A DNA stretch of 64,000 bases, from assembly GCA_022264855.1 (NCBI GenBank), contig JABYQU010000027.1:310001-374000 (forward strand), in the 5' to 3' direction. Positions 13,171 to 23,947 of this stretch are shown here, piece after piece (positions within the stretch are counted from its first letter, which is position 1; each line of letters starts with the position of its first letter). Below the pieces are notes generated by a model. The model saw only the letters and a list, made by a program, of their open reading frames with translations. It did no database searches and had not been told where the DNA came from. The position numbers and the translations under genes are program-made. The DNA comes from Lenzites betulinus. Taxonomy: Eukaryota > Basidiomycota > Agaricomycetes > Polyporales > Polyporaceae.

Positions 13171-14357
13171 CCGGTCACCTGATTCCCGACGTGGGGTGTT
13201 TCCTGTGGACTGTACACTTATATCTCTGGACGCTGCTGGTATGCGCAGAGTGCGGTGCCGGCGCTGTTGGACAGTTATTCTTACCTGACTGGGTGTTGCG
13301 GGCGAGGCGACTCAACTGTAGAGGTGATATCCACCAGCACCTTTTAATGCCACTGATTTCCGCTGTAATCACGCAGCTATTCGGGGTTGCGGAGTTGCGA
13401 CGCCGGTGGGCTGTTGCCAGAAGGGGTGCGTCGGCCTCGAGGGAACTGCTTGCGTGTGATCATCGTGTGCCCTGTGGGAAGATTCAATGATTGCTGACCA
13501 TGCACTCGAGGAAATGTCTCTTGAGTGTGAGCGAGGGCAGCTGTACGGTGAGTTGTCGTCCTATGTTCGGGCGGATGCTCCCTCGCTCATTGAATGCCCG
13601 CTGGCTTCTTTACAGGAAGCGCATATACTGCTGAAGCTTCGCTTGCACGCGCGTACGGCAATGATCACGTCTGGGGCTATCCCAGTATTGGACATTTCGT
13701 TGCGCCCACCCGCCGAGCGTCGCACGACCTGTGCAGCGTCTGCTGTATACGTCAAGCATATTTCCTAAGCCCCCTCTACAGCCCTCTACCTGCAGTTGCG
13801 ATTACAGATGATGTTGATGCTAGTCTAATTGCCATCAGTCCTGCAGCTATCTTTGCCGGTCCCTGACAGTGGGAGGGCTGCTTATCAACTTCGCACTTCA
13901 GAGAACACTGGGCCTCTGCCTCAGCAGGCAAGCAGAACTCGGTCGAGCGAATACTAGGCAACGCGCGGCGTCGAGCTTTGCCTCATCCGGACATTCAAAT
14001 TCAAGAGGGCGGTGAGTCCAACAACCCTTCAGCGCGTAAGCGCTCAGCGACACAGCACATACACTCCGGAATCTATCGGGCGGGCGGTGTAGGCGCGCTG
14101 CTTTATCCGCGCGGTCAGCCGCAATCATGCGCGCGTGTATGTAGCGGGTGGGATTTCAGCGGGAGCTGCAGAGCCATCGAGCCCGATCCCGATTCGCCGG
14201 ACTGCCTGATCCCAGCTCGGGCGCGGTCAGTCGTTGCCGCATGCGCGGCCTGCGAGGGCCTGTGTCCTGTGTGCATAAAATCGTGGGCCTTCTGGTGCGC
14301 GCGGTGCCCGGTCCCTTCCCCACCGCCTCTCCCCCTTCCCCAAGGGTTGCCCAAGAC
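13171..14357. other. Intergenic region, GH79-2 to GH79-3
   Basis: This is the 3' flank of copy 2 and the promoter of copy 3, including a TATA-like cataaaa at 14,274-14,280, about 80 bp before the ATG. The short ORFs on both strands match nothing recognisable. Confidence 0.5.
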
Positions 14358-16956
14358 ATGTTCCGCTCAGGCGTGAAATCTGCTCTCCTGTTCTTGGCTT
14401 CGCTATCGTGCTACGATGCTGTGGCTGCAGTGACCGTCTACGGGCCGCTGGGCGCAGAGAGTCCTACTGGGTCGGCAGCGGCCTCAGGGGCGGCACCCTC
14501 GTCGACGCTGGGGAGCGCGGCGTGGGTCAGTGCGCTGAACGCGTACAATAACGTCAAGCTGCAAGCTCCGCCGCTCCCGGATCCGCTCCCTCCATTGCAG
14601 TTCGCGATCCAGGTCCCGAGCCAGGCCCAGAACATGCCTGGCTTATCCATCCCCCAGAGGGGCGACTTCTGGGGCTTCTCGATCGAGATGTCGGTGGTGC
14701 AGCAAGTTAGTGAGTAGCGTCCACCTCTGCGCACGGGATATGCTTTGAACGATGTGGGCTGTGCAGTTGGCAAAAACTCGTATGTGAAATCTGAGTGTAG
14801 AGCTGGCACATGCGCTCACCCGAAAATGTGTGCAGGACGTTCATTCAGGTGCCGTTCCTCAACCTGCTTGCGGCGGTGGTGGAGCGCGCGGGCAGTGTGC
14901 GCATCCGTGTAGGCGGTAACACGCAGGAAACGGCAACGCTCGTTGACCAGCTGCCGAACAACACGATGATTGAGAAAACCGATTCCGGTGACACTTCCAC
15001 CCAGGCGGTGCGTGTTCAACACAATTCGATCTGCGCGCGCAGGCACTTATGGGCGGCCATCTGAATGCAGGGCTCGACACCCACGCTTGTCTATACTACG
15101 GAGCTACTGCATCTCCTAAACAATGTGTCCTCCTTGGTGAACGCGAAGTGGTATCTGGGTACGTAACACCGCACTGCGCTGTGATCGAGTGCGTATTGAT
15201 CATCTGGTCTTCATAGGCATACCGATGAACGATACGTCAAATCTCAGGTTGGGGATCGCGGAGGCTGGTGACGCCATCTGCGGTGACAACATACTGGGCT
15301 ATCAAGTTGGTAACGAACCCGATCTTTACGCTAAGTAAGTCTCAATATTTGGCTTTCAATTAGCAGACACTAATCCGCCACTGTATCAAGCCACGGACAC
15401 AGACCACCCTCGTACAACGAGACAGACTACTTCAATGAGTTCGGTCAGGTTGTGAGCGGGGTCCAGCAAGATGGGAAGATCACAAGCAAGAACAAGCTCG
15501 TTGCTCCTAGTCTTCAGGGCACTTGGACACCGGAGGACCTCTTCGCCACCGGCTTCCTCGATACCTACTCATCCTCGATCAGCGTGATAGCTATGGAACA
15601 GTGCGTTTTCCCTGCAATCTTCCTCCAATTATGCAATTTTGAGCCGCTGTTTCAGCTACCCCGACCAGAACTGTGCCGCAGAGTTCCCCGACGGCAATTT
15701 CGGGCCCATCAAAGATCCCCAAGCCGTCTTCCCGAATTATCTCACCCACGCCTCCGGTCAGAATCTCGTCAAGCCGTATCTGAACACTGCAGGGATTGCT
15801 CAGCAAATGGGGAAAGAGTTCATGATGTTCGAGACGAACACCGCTTCCTGCGGAGGTTTCCCTGGTGTCAGCGACAGCTTCGGCTCCGCTCTGTGGGCCG
15901 TCGACTACGGTCTGCAGATGGCGTACAGCAACTTCACGGGTGCTCTGCTCCACGTCGGTGGTCAAAATGTCTCGTATAATGTGAGCTGTTTCAGAGACTT
16001 CATATCAAGAACCTAGTTGACCAATCGTGCATCGCAGCCCTTCACGCGTATGTTCCGTCTATGACAGATCTTGGATGATATATGGAGCTGACATGATACG
16101 CGCATACAGCCCCACCCACCAATCTTTCCGTTTTCGATCAATGGACCGTTGGCCCCGTTTTCTATTCGACTCTTTTCATGGCTGAAGCTCTCGGCACCAC
16201 GAACACCTCTCGTGTTGTTGACCTTGCCGCTAACGGCGGAAACCCGTTTACGCCCGCTTATGGCATCTACGAGGAACATATCCTGGCACGGATCGCGCTC
16301 GTAAACTTCATGAACGATGCAAATGGCGTAGGCAGCTACAACGTTACTCTCTCAATCGGTGGCACGCCCAACAACGAGCCCAACGACACTCCGGCCCAGA
16401 TCAAAGTCAAGTAAGCATATTCCCGCAGCTTTTGTCGTCCATTGCCTAATGATCGCGCCTCCTAGGTACCTCCTCGCTCCTTCGGTAAGCGAGAAGGATC
16501 AGATCACATGGGCAAACCAGGTGCGTGCATCGATGTACCGTAGTCTCCGCTGAAGCTTATGGCCGCTGCTCGCAGACGTTCGGCGGCCGCTTCCAGGCCG
16601 ATGGTCGCCTAACAGGCCAAGAGTTCGTGCAAACCATTACTTGCAACCAGGGGGCGAACACTTGCCAGATTCCTGTCCCCGCGCCCGGCGCCGCGCTCGT
16701 CTTCCTCTCCAACGACGCCCAGACGAACTCCGATCCGACGACGACCATGACATTCTCCACGACCGCGGTCACCAAGGCCATCGAGACTCTGCTTGTTCCC
16801 TCCAGCGCGCTCGCCACCAGTAACGGACACAGCGGCAAGTTCCCACTCTCGGGCACGAGCAAGGGCGGCGCCAACGGCGCTGTCGGCACGCTCGTGGTTC
16901 CTCTTTCCCTTTCTCTGGTATCATTCGTTCTCGGTGCTCTCATCCTGCTTCGATGA
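14358..16956 (+). CDS. GH79 glycoside hydrolase, GPI-type (copy 3 of 4)
   Basis: Third tandem GH79 paralogue. The signal peptide (MFRSGVKSALLFLASLSCYD) is followed by the family start VTVYGPLG. The acid/base motif GNEPDLY and the nucleophile motif FETNTASCGG are intact. The C-terminal beta-sandwich carries the segment KYLLAPSVSEKDQITWANQ, interrupted after ANQ by an intron shared with copy 2. The protein ends in a hydrophobic GPI-type tail. The 13-nt exon is 14,767-14,779 and the 10-nt exon is 16,038-16,047. The intron matching the inflated one of copy 2 is only 15,008-15,070. All introns seen keep the frame, so the gene looks functional. Its substrate is inferred only at family level. Confidence 0.9.
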
Positions 16957-17392
16957 TCATATGATCTTATGGACGGACGGACAGTACATGCATTTGGATA
17001 CCGGACGCGAGACGGACGCTTCGCTTACAGACTACTGACACAGACTATAATTCTTGGACAGACTCTGACACGGTTAGCTACACTTGTATTCTAGACTATA
17101 GCACATCACTACATCCCACGACGCTTTCCTAATGCTTATTATACTCTGATGACCTTCGCCGCATGGTGTGTTTCTCGACCATTGGCGTTGCACTCACAGC
17201 GCACACCCGGTGGGCCCATATGATCAAGTACACCCGCAACCTGATGCATAACATTGACACAGAGTTCATAATTACTATAGGGAATATAATGGTACAGGGA
17301 CCGACGTACAACAGCAACGTCGCAAAGTGGTAAACATGAGGCTTGCTCTTGAATGAGAATAATCGGTACAGCTGGCTCCGCGCGGCACTGAT
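16957..17392. other. Convergent intergenic region, GH79-3 and GH79-4
   Basis: AT-richer sequence between the 3' ends of two convergent genes, presumably both 3' UTRs and polyadenylation signals. No gene was seen. Confidence 0.5.
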
Positions 17393-19869
17393 TCACAGTT
17401 GTCGCGACATCACTCTTCGGACGACGTCCGCCCCCGCGAGGATAGCCAGCAGCACGACAGCACCAGGGTACGTGCCGGCCGTGCGCGGCGCGGCGCTGCT
17501 TCCAGCACTCGTGCTTCCATAGCGCCCCTGCATGCCCTTGTTCCCGTTCGACGTCGCGAGCACGGCCTGGTCGATCGTCGCCGTGTTCTTCGCCTTCGTA
17601 ATCGCGGTCGTCGGAAACGTTGCGGTGCTCGCGGGCTCGGACTCGCGCATCGCCTCGTTGGTCATGAACACGAGCGCGAACCCGGGCGCGGGCACCTTGA
17701 TCTGGCAGGTGTTCGCCTGCTGGTCACACGGGACGGTCTCGATCTTGAGTTCGCCCTTGAGTCGGCCATCGGCTTCGAATTGCCCGCCGAGCGACTGTCC
17801 GCCCCAGGTGACGTTCCATTTGTCGCCGACTGAGGGCGCGACGAGGTACCTGCATGTGGTCAGTAGGTGTCTTAATAATCTCCATTGTCGCGTAGGTGCT
17901 CACTTCACTTTCACTTCTGCAGGGGTGCCATTCGGCTGGCCAGACTCCCCGCCGCCGATGGACACTGTCGCAGTGTAGTCGCTCGCACCTGAGGAATCCG
18001 TCATGAAGTTGATGAGCGCGAGCCGTGCGAGGCTATCGTTCTCATATACGGCATAGCCGGGGGTGAAGATGTTGCCGTCGTTCTGGTTGAGATCGATTAT
18101 TCGGGAGTTGTTCGAAGACCCGAGCGTCTCGGCGACAGCGAGGACAGAGTAGAAGATGGGGCCGACTGTCCATTCGTGGAAGGAAGATTGGTTCGTGGGG
18201 ACAGCTGTTAAGACCGTGAGTAACCCGGAATCACTCTCAAGCGACTCGCTTCTTACCAGTGAAGGGCTAGAGCCGACAGGTGTCTGTCAGCATAAGCGGC
18301 TTTGGTGAGCGAAGAAAAATACACACATTATAATACACGTTCTGACCACCCACGTGGAGCAGTGCATGGGAGAAGTTGCTATACGCCATCGTCAAGCCAT
18401 AGTCCAGGGCCCACAACGCCGCGCCGAAGCTCGTACTGATCCCGGGAAAACCACCACAAGATGCAGAGTTCGTTTCGAACATGATGAACGGCTTTCCTGC
18501 CTCCTGCGCGATTTGTGTTGAGTTCAGGTAGATCCGGACAATGTCTTGACCTGCAGTGTGGTTGAGATACCGAGCAAATTCCTGCTGTGGGTCGACGGGG
18601 TCGCCGAATCCCTCATAGAGTGCGCCGCAATTGTCGTCTGGGTAACTGGAACGATGTGAGTCAGGCGTTTTTAGATTCACGTGCGAAATTATACTTACTG
18701 TTCGACAGTTAGTGCACTCAAGGTATCGGCGTAAGCTGGAATGAAACCAGTGTTCCATATATCTATCGGTAACACACGATGTACAGTCAGTATATTCCGT
18801 GTTTTCTCCACTACAGTGACGTGCCTTCAGGATACCAGTCTCCAGTCGCAAGACTTGGGCCAATCAAGTTGTTCGTGACCGGAACGTTGAGCGCTTTGAT
18901 GCCTGCTACGACGTCGGCGAACTCGCCAAAGTAGTCGTATGGGCCGTACCCGAGCTCCCGATGCCCGTGTCTGCCGTTTCTTCAGCTGGTTGCCTGTTAG
19001 ACGTTACGCAAGCGCCCCGTACCTTTGGTACAAGTCGGGCTCATTGCCGACCTGGAAGCCGACCAGACTGTCGCCTAGAATACGTTCCCCCCACTCCACA
19101 ATATCTAGCGCTAGGTTCGTCGAGTCGTTGAGTGGTACGCCGAGGTACCAGTTCACGTTCACTAATGCGGAGATGTTGGAAAGTAGGTACAGGATCTCGG
19201 TGGTATACAGGAGCCCAGGTGTTTGCGTCTGTCATTATAAGTTGAATACCAAGGCTGGAAGTGGCAAGCTGTAGGTACACGTACCGGGTTGTTCGTATTG
19301 ACTTGCTGTTTCTCTATAGCCTTGCCATCCTCGAGGACGGTTACCATTCTGGCGAAGTCTTGGGTGTTACCTCCGACACGAACAAGGACTCGACCGGCGC
19401 GCTCCGCAATGAGCGACATGAGGTTCAGAAAAGGTGGGTGTATAAACGATCCGTTCAAACCAACTATGGAGCACGCACGCATAGGTCAGCATCTGCCATG
19501 ACTGGGAGCAATCACGAAGCTTCGGGATACATCGGAAAGACGTCAGGCAGAGGAGACCACCCACTCACTAACTTGTGTCGTGACCGACATTTCCACCGAG
19601 AACCCATAGAACGCCCCGCTAAGGGGGATCGAGAGGCCCTGGACATTACTCGCGGCCTGCGAAAGCTGAATTCCGAACTGCGTAGGCGGGCGGGGATCCG
19701 GTAGTGGTGGCGGGTCTAGCACTCGAGTGTCATACGCCGCAAGCCCAGTGTAAGTTGCGCCTGCCGCGAGCGAAGTCGCCGCCGCGATAGGTGTCTGGCC
19801 GTAGACGGTGACCGCCTGTACGCCGCCTAGGGCAGTGAGGAGGGTCCAAAGGAGGGTGGGGAAGGACAT
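17393..19869 (-). CDS. GH79 glycoside hydrolase, GPI-type (copy 4 of 4, inverted)
   Basis: The most diverged GH79 paralogue and the only one on the minus strand. The start at 19,869 gives a signal peptide ending near GGVQA before VTVYGQTP. Catalytic motifs are GNEPDLY and FETNSASCGG. The beta-sandwich domain and a hydrophobic C-terminal tail follow. Exon 1 is 19,569-19,869. The next exon begins at 19,463 and reads straight through IGLNGSFIHPPFLNL, so the 13-nt exon of the other copies is fused to its downstream neighbour here. The 10-nt exon is retained at 18,257-18,266. It also lacks the extra beta-sandwich intron of copies 2 and 3. Inversion and divergence suggest an older duplication than the tandem three. 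Confidence 0.88.
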
Positions 19870-20206
19870 CAGGGGGGGGTGCGATGAGGCCAGGGGGGTA
19901 TTCCGCTGTGCATATGTATACTCTGATGTTGCCATCCCGCTCAAACCTCAAGCGAATGGCCAAGGTATGTCGGTCGATATGGAGCTCGCCTATGCACAGC
20001 TGCTTTCTTGGCAAGCCCCCTAGATGGGATTTCGTCCTGCTCCGGCATGCCGAGTTGCCACTCCGACCGACGAAAGGCAGATCCCTACTGAGGGTTCAGT
20101 CGGCGCGTGAACGAATACTAAGAACTTCATGTCACGATCATTTGGCCAAGCCGCTTGGGTTCATTCCAAGAGCTCGTCTTGAAGCTTGAGCTTGTCGCTG
20201 CGGCCG

Positions 20207-20350
20207 CTGACGAGAGCCTATGTATATCGGAAAACTGTGATCAATCATGCGGCTTTTCTGAGCATATTGCGTGCCAGCTTGTAAGACGAGTCTGTTCTGG
20301 GGAAGGCCGCATCTCATTAGATCTCGTTGGCATGTCGTTGAAAGCTTACA
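20207..20350. repeat. Direct repeat copy A (OYE-upstream-like)
   Basis: This stretch aligns by eye, with scattered mismatches and small gaps, to 23,543-23,686 in the same orientation. Shared blocks include gaaaactgt, tctgagcatattgcgtgc and ccgcatctcatt. Copy B is the immediate upstream region of the OYE fragment; no OYE coding sequence is found beside copy A. Confidence 0.7.
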
Positions 20351-20447
20351 TACGTCAAGTTATGATGAATCGACTTGAGTGGGCAACCGCAACCTCGGAC
20401 AGGTTGCGTAGACTGTATGGGATATATAGGAGAGGATAGCAGATACG

Positions 20448-20676
20448 ATGCATTTCGACGCTCGACCTAATCCAACTGCAGTGGATGACTGCGTGAATGT
20501 CAAGAACGAGTGAGTAGCGATGTCGGCGCCTGTTTTAAGTCTCGCGCGCGAGGATCGCTTGGGTAGCGCCCTCCTCCTCCCCGAGTCAGACCCAGTGCCC
20601 ACACCACTCTCCCTATCTTGCAGTGACAGCTTCGCAGGGGATCCACCAACTATTCTATCAGACAGTCAAGTCTCTG
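20448..20676 (+). pseudogene. Possible truncated short gene, unrecognised
   Basis: An ATG follows 30 bp behind a TATATA (about 20,422). Exon 20,448-20,509, then a consensus intron (GTGAGT to CTTGCAG, 20,510-20,623), then exon 20,624-20,676 ending at GTAAGC give the reading MHFDARPNPTAVDDC...NDDSFAGDPPTILSD. The reading frame is not recognised. About 50 bp further on, the duplicated F-box block begins (20,725), so any remaining exons appear lost. It could equally be chance splice signals. Confidence 0.25.
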
Positions 20677-20724
20677 GTAAGCGATCACCCAACAATTTTA
20701 ATCCGATATTCCGATAGCCTTATT

Positions 20725-23396
20725 CCGATGCTTTCACGACTACCAGTCCATGAGATGGACATGATGTTGTATACCTCAGGCTACGGACCTTGTATCTATG
20801 CATTGTAACTCCATGTATGTAGTAGAACGTGAGTTATCATCCCCCATAACATGGCGGCATATTTCTCGTGCCATACAGTGGCTGTACACCGCCCTTCCTG
20901 ATTTAGCATGGGCGCGGTACTGTCCCTAGTATGGTTGGGTATCACGCTCATTTGGACTCTCACGTCGAGGCAAGCTAAGTTGCTTCCTTCTTGTGGCAAG
21001 CTGTTTAGCCTCGTAGAACACTTTGTTCGCGTAGTGAAGGTAACGAAATGTACGCTCCAGTGCCGTAATCCGCTGGCAGTGCAATTATTTGCATGCGCGC
21101 CTACGTGGCTCCTTTCCTTGTCTTCTACCGCGTCCTGCACACCAACGCTACCTTCTAAAATTGCGTCCAGGCACGAACAAATGGCCTACAACTACTCTCG
21201 AATATCTTCAGAGCTATGGGATCTTGTCGTGAAGAACCTGCCACACGTTGACCAACGCAACTGTCTCTCCGTGTCAAAACTGTTCCGTGACCATGCTCGG
21301 CCGCTTCTCTTTTCCCGGGTGACTATTCGAATCGGGATGTGGAAGGCCGAAGAGGACGAAGGCTTCTTCGACGACGACGTTGAGCTCATGACACGGCGCA
21401 ACGTCATGTACACGGAAATGCTGCAATACATCGCGGGCGACGCCAAGTTCGCGAAGATCGTCAAGGGGCTTTCTGTATTGGCACACGACCAGGGATATTG
21501 CGACCCTGAAGAAGACACCGACGAGGACGTGTCGATGATTCGTAGGTCTTTCATCTTTGGCCAAGGCGAACACGAAGTCTGACACGTGTTAATCTTGCCA
21601 GCGCACATCATCAAAGCGTTGGAGGTGCTTCCCCACCTGCGCTCATTCCGGTGGTATGGAACATCGCCATTGCTGACGTCCTCGGTCTTGGATGCTCTGG
21701 CACGGACATGCGGGCCAACGCTAGCTGAACTGAGTATCTCGTATGCGCCCTTCCGCACGTCTTTTTATCTGCATGCTTACGACCTTCCAGTGTTTTTGAT
21801 TGGGGCGAGGATGCGTCGCAGTACCTAGCACAGTTCAAGAACCTCCAAACACTGTCCTTGGCCGGGGAGCCTCGCCAGTTCCCCTTGTACCACCGCGACG
21901 AAAATGTGGAACCGCAACTGACAGCCTTGGCCAAGAGCGCGCCCGATACGCTTCGCTGCCTCTCCGTATGGCGCGACGCCGTATGGGCCTCCCCGCCAAG
22001 CGTCTTCTCTGGTCTACACGAGCTCTCACTACAAGACCCGAACAGTTTTAAGAGCTTCGGCTCCGTCCTTGAGCAGTGCTCACAGCTGCGCACACTCAAC
22101 ATACTGGCTAGTAATTCCGAGTGTGGTCCACAGCTCACAACGGCGTTGAAGGCTGCCCCACACGCCCTTCCGCACCTAGCCTCGTTCAAGCTCATCTGCT
22201 CGGGCTCTGCATCCGTCGTCGACCCCGACCCCATCATCGCATTCCTGCAGGGGAAGATAGGGATGCGGCGCGTCGACCTCGCGCTCAACAAGCCTTTCGC
22301 GAACATGGATGCGTACACGCGATTCCTCGATATATTCATAGCCCTCCCGCGGCTTGAGGTTGTCGGACTCGAGTTGCAAGGCAAGGACTTCACGCGCGGG
22401 CACATGACGCTTCTCGACAAATGTCTCCCGCTTCGTGTGTCGGCGTTGCTCCTGACTTGGGGGTTCCGCGTTGTTGACGACGCTGTGACCACTGAAGACT
22501 GGACCGCCATGGTGTGTACAGAAGCTGTTTCCCGTCTCTGTCTCGCTGATAGCACCTGTATAGCTCAAAACACGCGTTTCGTTGGGCTACGTGCACGTTC
22601 TTGATCGGGCAGGCAACCTCGACCTCCGGCCACCGCTGCTCAAAGACCACTCGCCCGCGACAGAACTACTAGGGTACGGCTCGCGCCTGAGTGGGATTGA
22701 GCGCAACGCTACGACTGGCGAATGGACCTTCGCGCCACTCTGGGAGGACACCACGACGAGCTTCCGCACCGTGGAGGACTTTGGATGCGGGGACTGGGAG
22801 TGGCTGCTGCGGAACCACGACGGGCAAGGACTGCGTGCGTACTATTCCTGCGTTGTTGACACCGCAAGACTGGCTGACCCTGGCTTGGCTGCAGAATCCT
22901 TGGAGCCATTCTTTTATTTCAAGGATGACAAGGAGGAAGAGTACTGGGACCAGTGACCTGGAGCTGCTAACGGGGCTCGGCTATCTTGTTGCGCCCTGTG
23001 AGTCCCTTTGTTGGCCCGTGGCTGCTCTTTGGGACCTCCCGGGCAGGGGTCTTGCACTGGGCGTCGAGCATATCTCGCTATGATATATCTGTATAATGCT
23101 CTAGTGACGAGATATTAGTGAATGAATGCCTTCAACTTGATCAAATTATAGATCACTGGGTAGCGTCGACATACAGTACCGTGTCCCATAGACTCAACCA
23201 CGCTATGATAGCGGCGCTTCCTTGCTCATCTGGTCAATCATAGGCACGCGTGGAATTGGCAATAAACCGGGCGCGCGCAAGGTCGTCTTCGCTGAGTGTC
23301 ATCAGCCTAACTCCTGTCACGCAACGCAACAGTATCGCCGAGGTTGTGAGTTTGGACTGCACGCTATTTAGTAACACAATTCAGCTGAGAAACATG
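20725..23396 (+). repeat. Inverted segmental duplication, left copy
   Basis: The entire stretch aligns by eye to the reverse complement of 54,959-57,635. It includes about 450 bp upstream of the F-box gene, the whole gene and about 440 bp downstream. Edges read ccgatgctttcacgac on the left and a catg followed by the complement-strand tttctcagctg on the right. No terminal inverted repeats, target-site duplication or transposase were seen, so this looks like a segmental duplication rather than a classic transposon. Confidence 0.8.
21181..22956 (+). pseudogene. F-box/LRR gene, disrupted copy
   Basis: Encodes an F-box-like N-terminus (SRISSELWDLVVKNL, then VSKLFRDHARPLLFSRV) followed by leucine-rich-repeat-like sequence. 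Such proteins usually pick substrates for SCF ubiquitin ligases. Exons 21,181-21,740, 21,791-22,511 and 22,564-22,956 match the intact copy at 55,397-57,201. Two defects are visible. The ATG used in the intact copy reads GCG here, leaving a later ATG at 21,181. A 15-nt insertion brings an in-frame TGA at 21,580-21,582, after about 133 codons, although the frame is otherwise open to the normal stop. Unless the stop is bypassed, only a short F-box fragment is made. Confidence 0.8.
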
Positions 23397-23507
23397 CGTG
23401 TTCGCCCGCAACCGCGTAAGAGGCGCGAAAACCACACGGTGGCCTAATGTGATGTCCCCAACACGGATGGGTTCAAAAAGCTTGGGTGGATCTGCGGCTT
23501 GTTCCAT
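23393..23507 (-). pseudogene. Old Yellow Enzyme gene, first-exon fragment
   Basis: From the ATG at 23,507 the minus strand reads MEQAADPPKLFEPIRVGDIT and then LGHRVVFAPLTRLRAN, the unmistakable N-terminal strand and FMN-side motif of NADPH:flavin oxidoreductases (Old Yellow Enzyme family). The match stops after THV, exactly where the duplicated F-box block begins, and runs into a stop at 23,364. Full enzymes are about 360-400 residues, so at least 85 percent is missing. No other OYE exon was seen nearby. Upstream TATA-like sequence (about 23,555) remains. Confidence 0.8.
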
Positions 23508-23542
23508 GGTATCGATGTGGTTCCTCTGCAGTCTGGAGGTCT

Positions 23543-23686
23543 CTGATGAGAGCGTATATATGAGAAAACTGTTATCAATCAGGCGGCTGATCTGAGCATA
23601 TTGCGTGCGAGCTCGTAGCACGACTCTATTCGGCGGTGGCCCGCATCTCATTGAACCTCATCGTTGCCATGCCATTGATTGCTTAC
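23543..23686. repeat. Direct repeat copy B (OYE promoter region)
   Basis: Partner of 20,207-20,350 in the same orientation. It begins 36 bp upstream of the OYE ATG and includes its likely TATA (gtatatat), so the repeated unit is OYE promoter or leader DNA. Confidence 0.7.
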
Positions 23687-23947
23687 TAAATTGAAGGTCA
23701 GGCCTTTAGGCTGCCTCCTGGCATAGTGGTGGCGTTGCGCGCCCACCAAGCGCCCTTCGAAGCGCACCAAGGTCCGCACACGAGTTTGCATTGGTGCTTA
23801 TTGTCTTTTGGTAGCAAAGTCGCATCTGCGAGTTCAAGCTTCAACCCCTAATGCTCACAAAACATTCTCAGATGCTCGTCATCAAGCCCGCTTCGTACAC
23901 AATCAGCCTCGTGTTGTGAGGTCATCATACATTGGCAGGACGTACGC

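Noticed and set aside
21577..21601. Reading the stop-bearing insertion as a 25-nt intron (GT...CCAG)
   Set aside because: Too short for spliceosomal removal, and the intact copy codes through the flanking bases without it.
20725..23396. Duplicated F-box block as a DNA transposon
   Set aside because: No terminal inverted repeats, target-site duplication or transposase were found at the edges.
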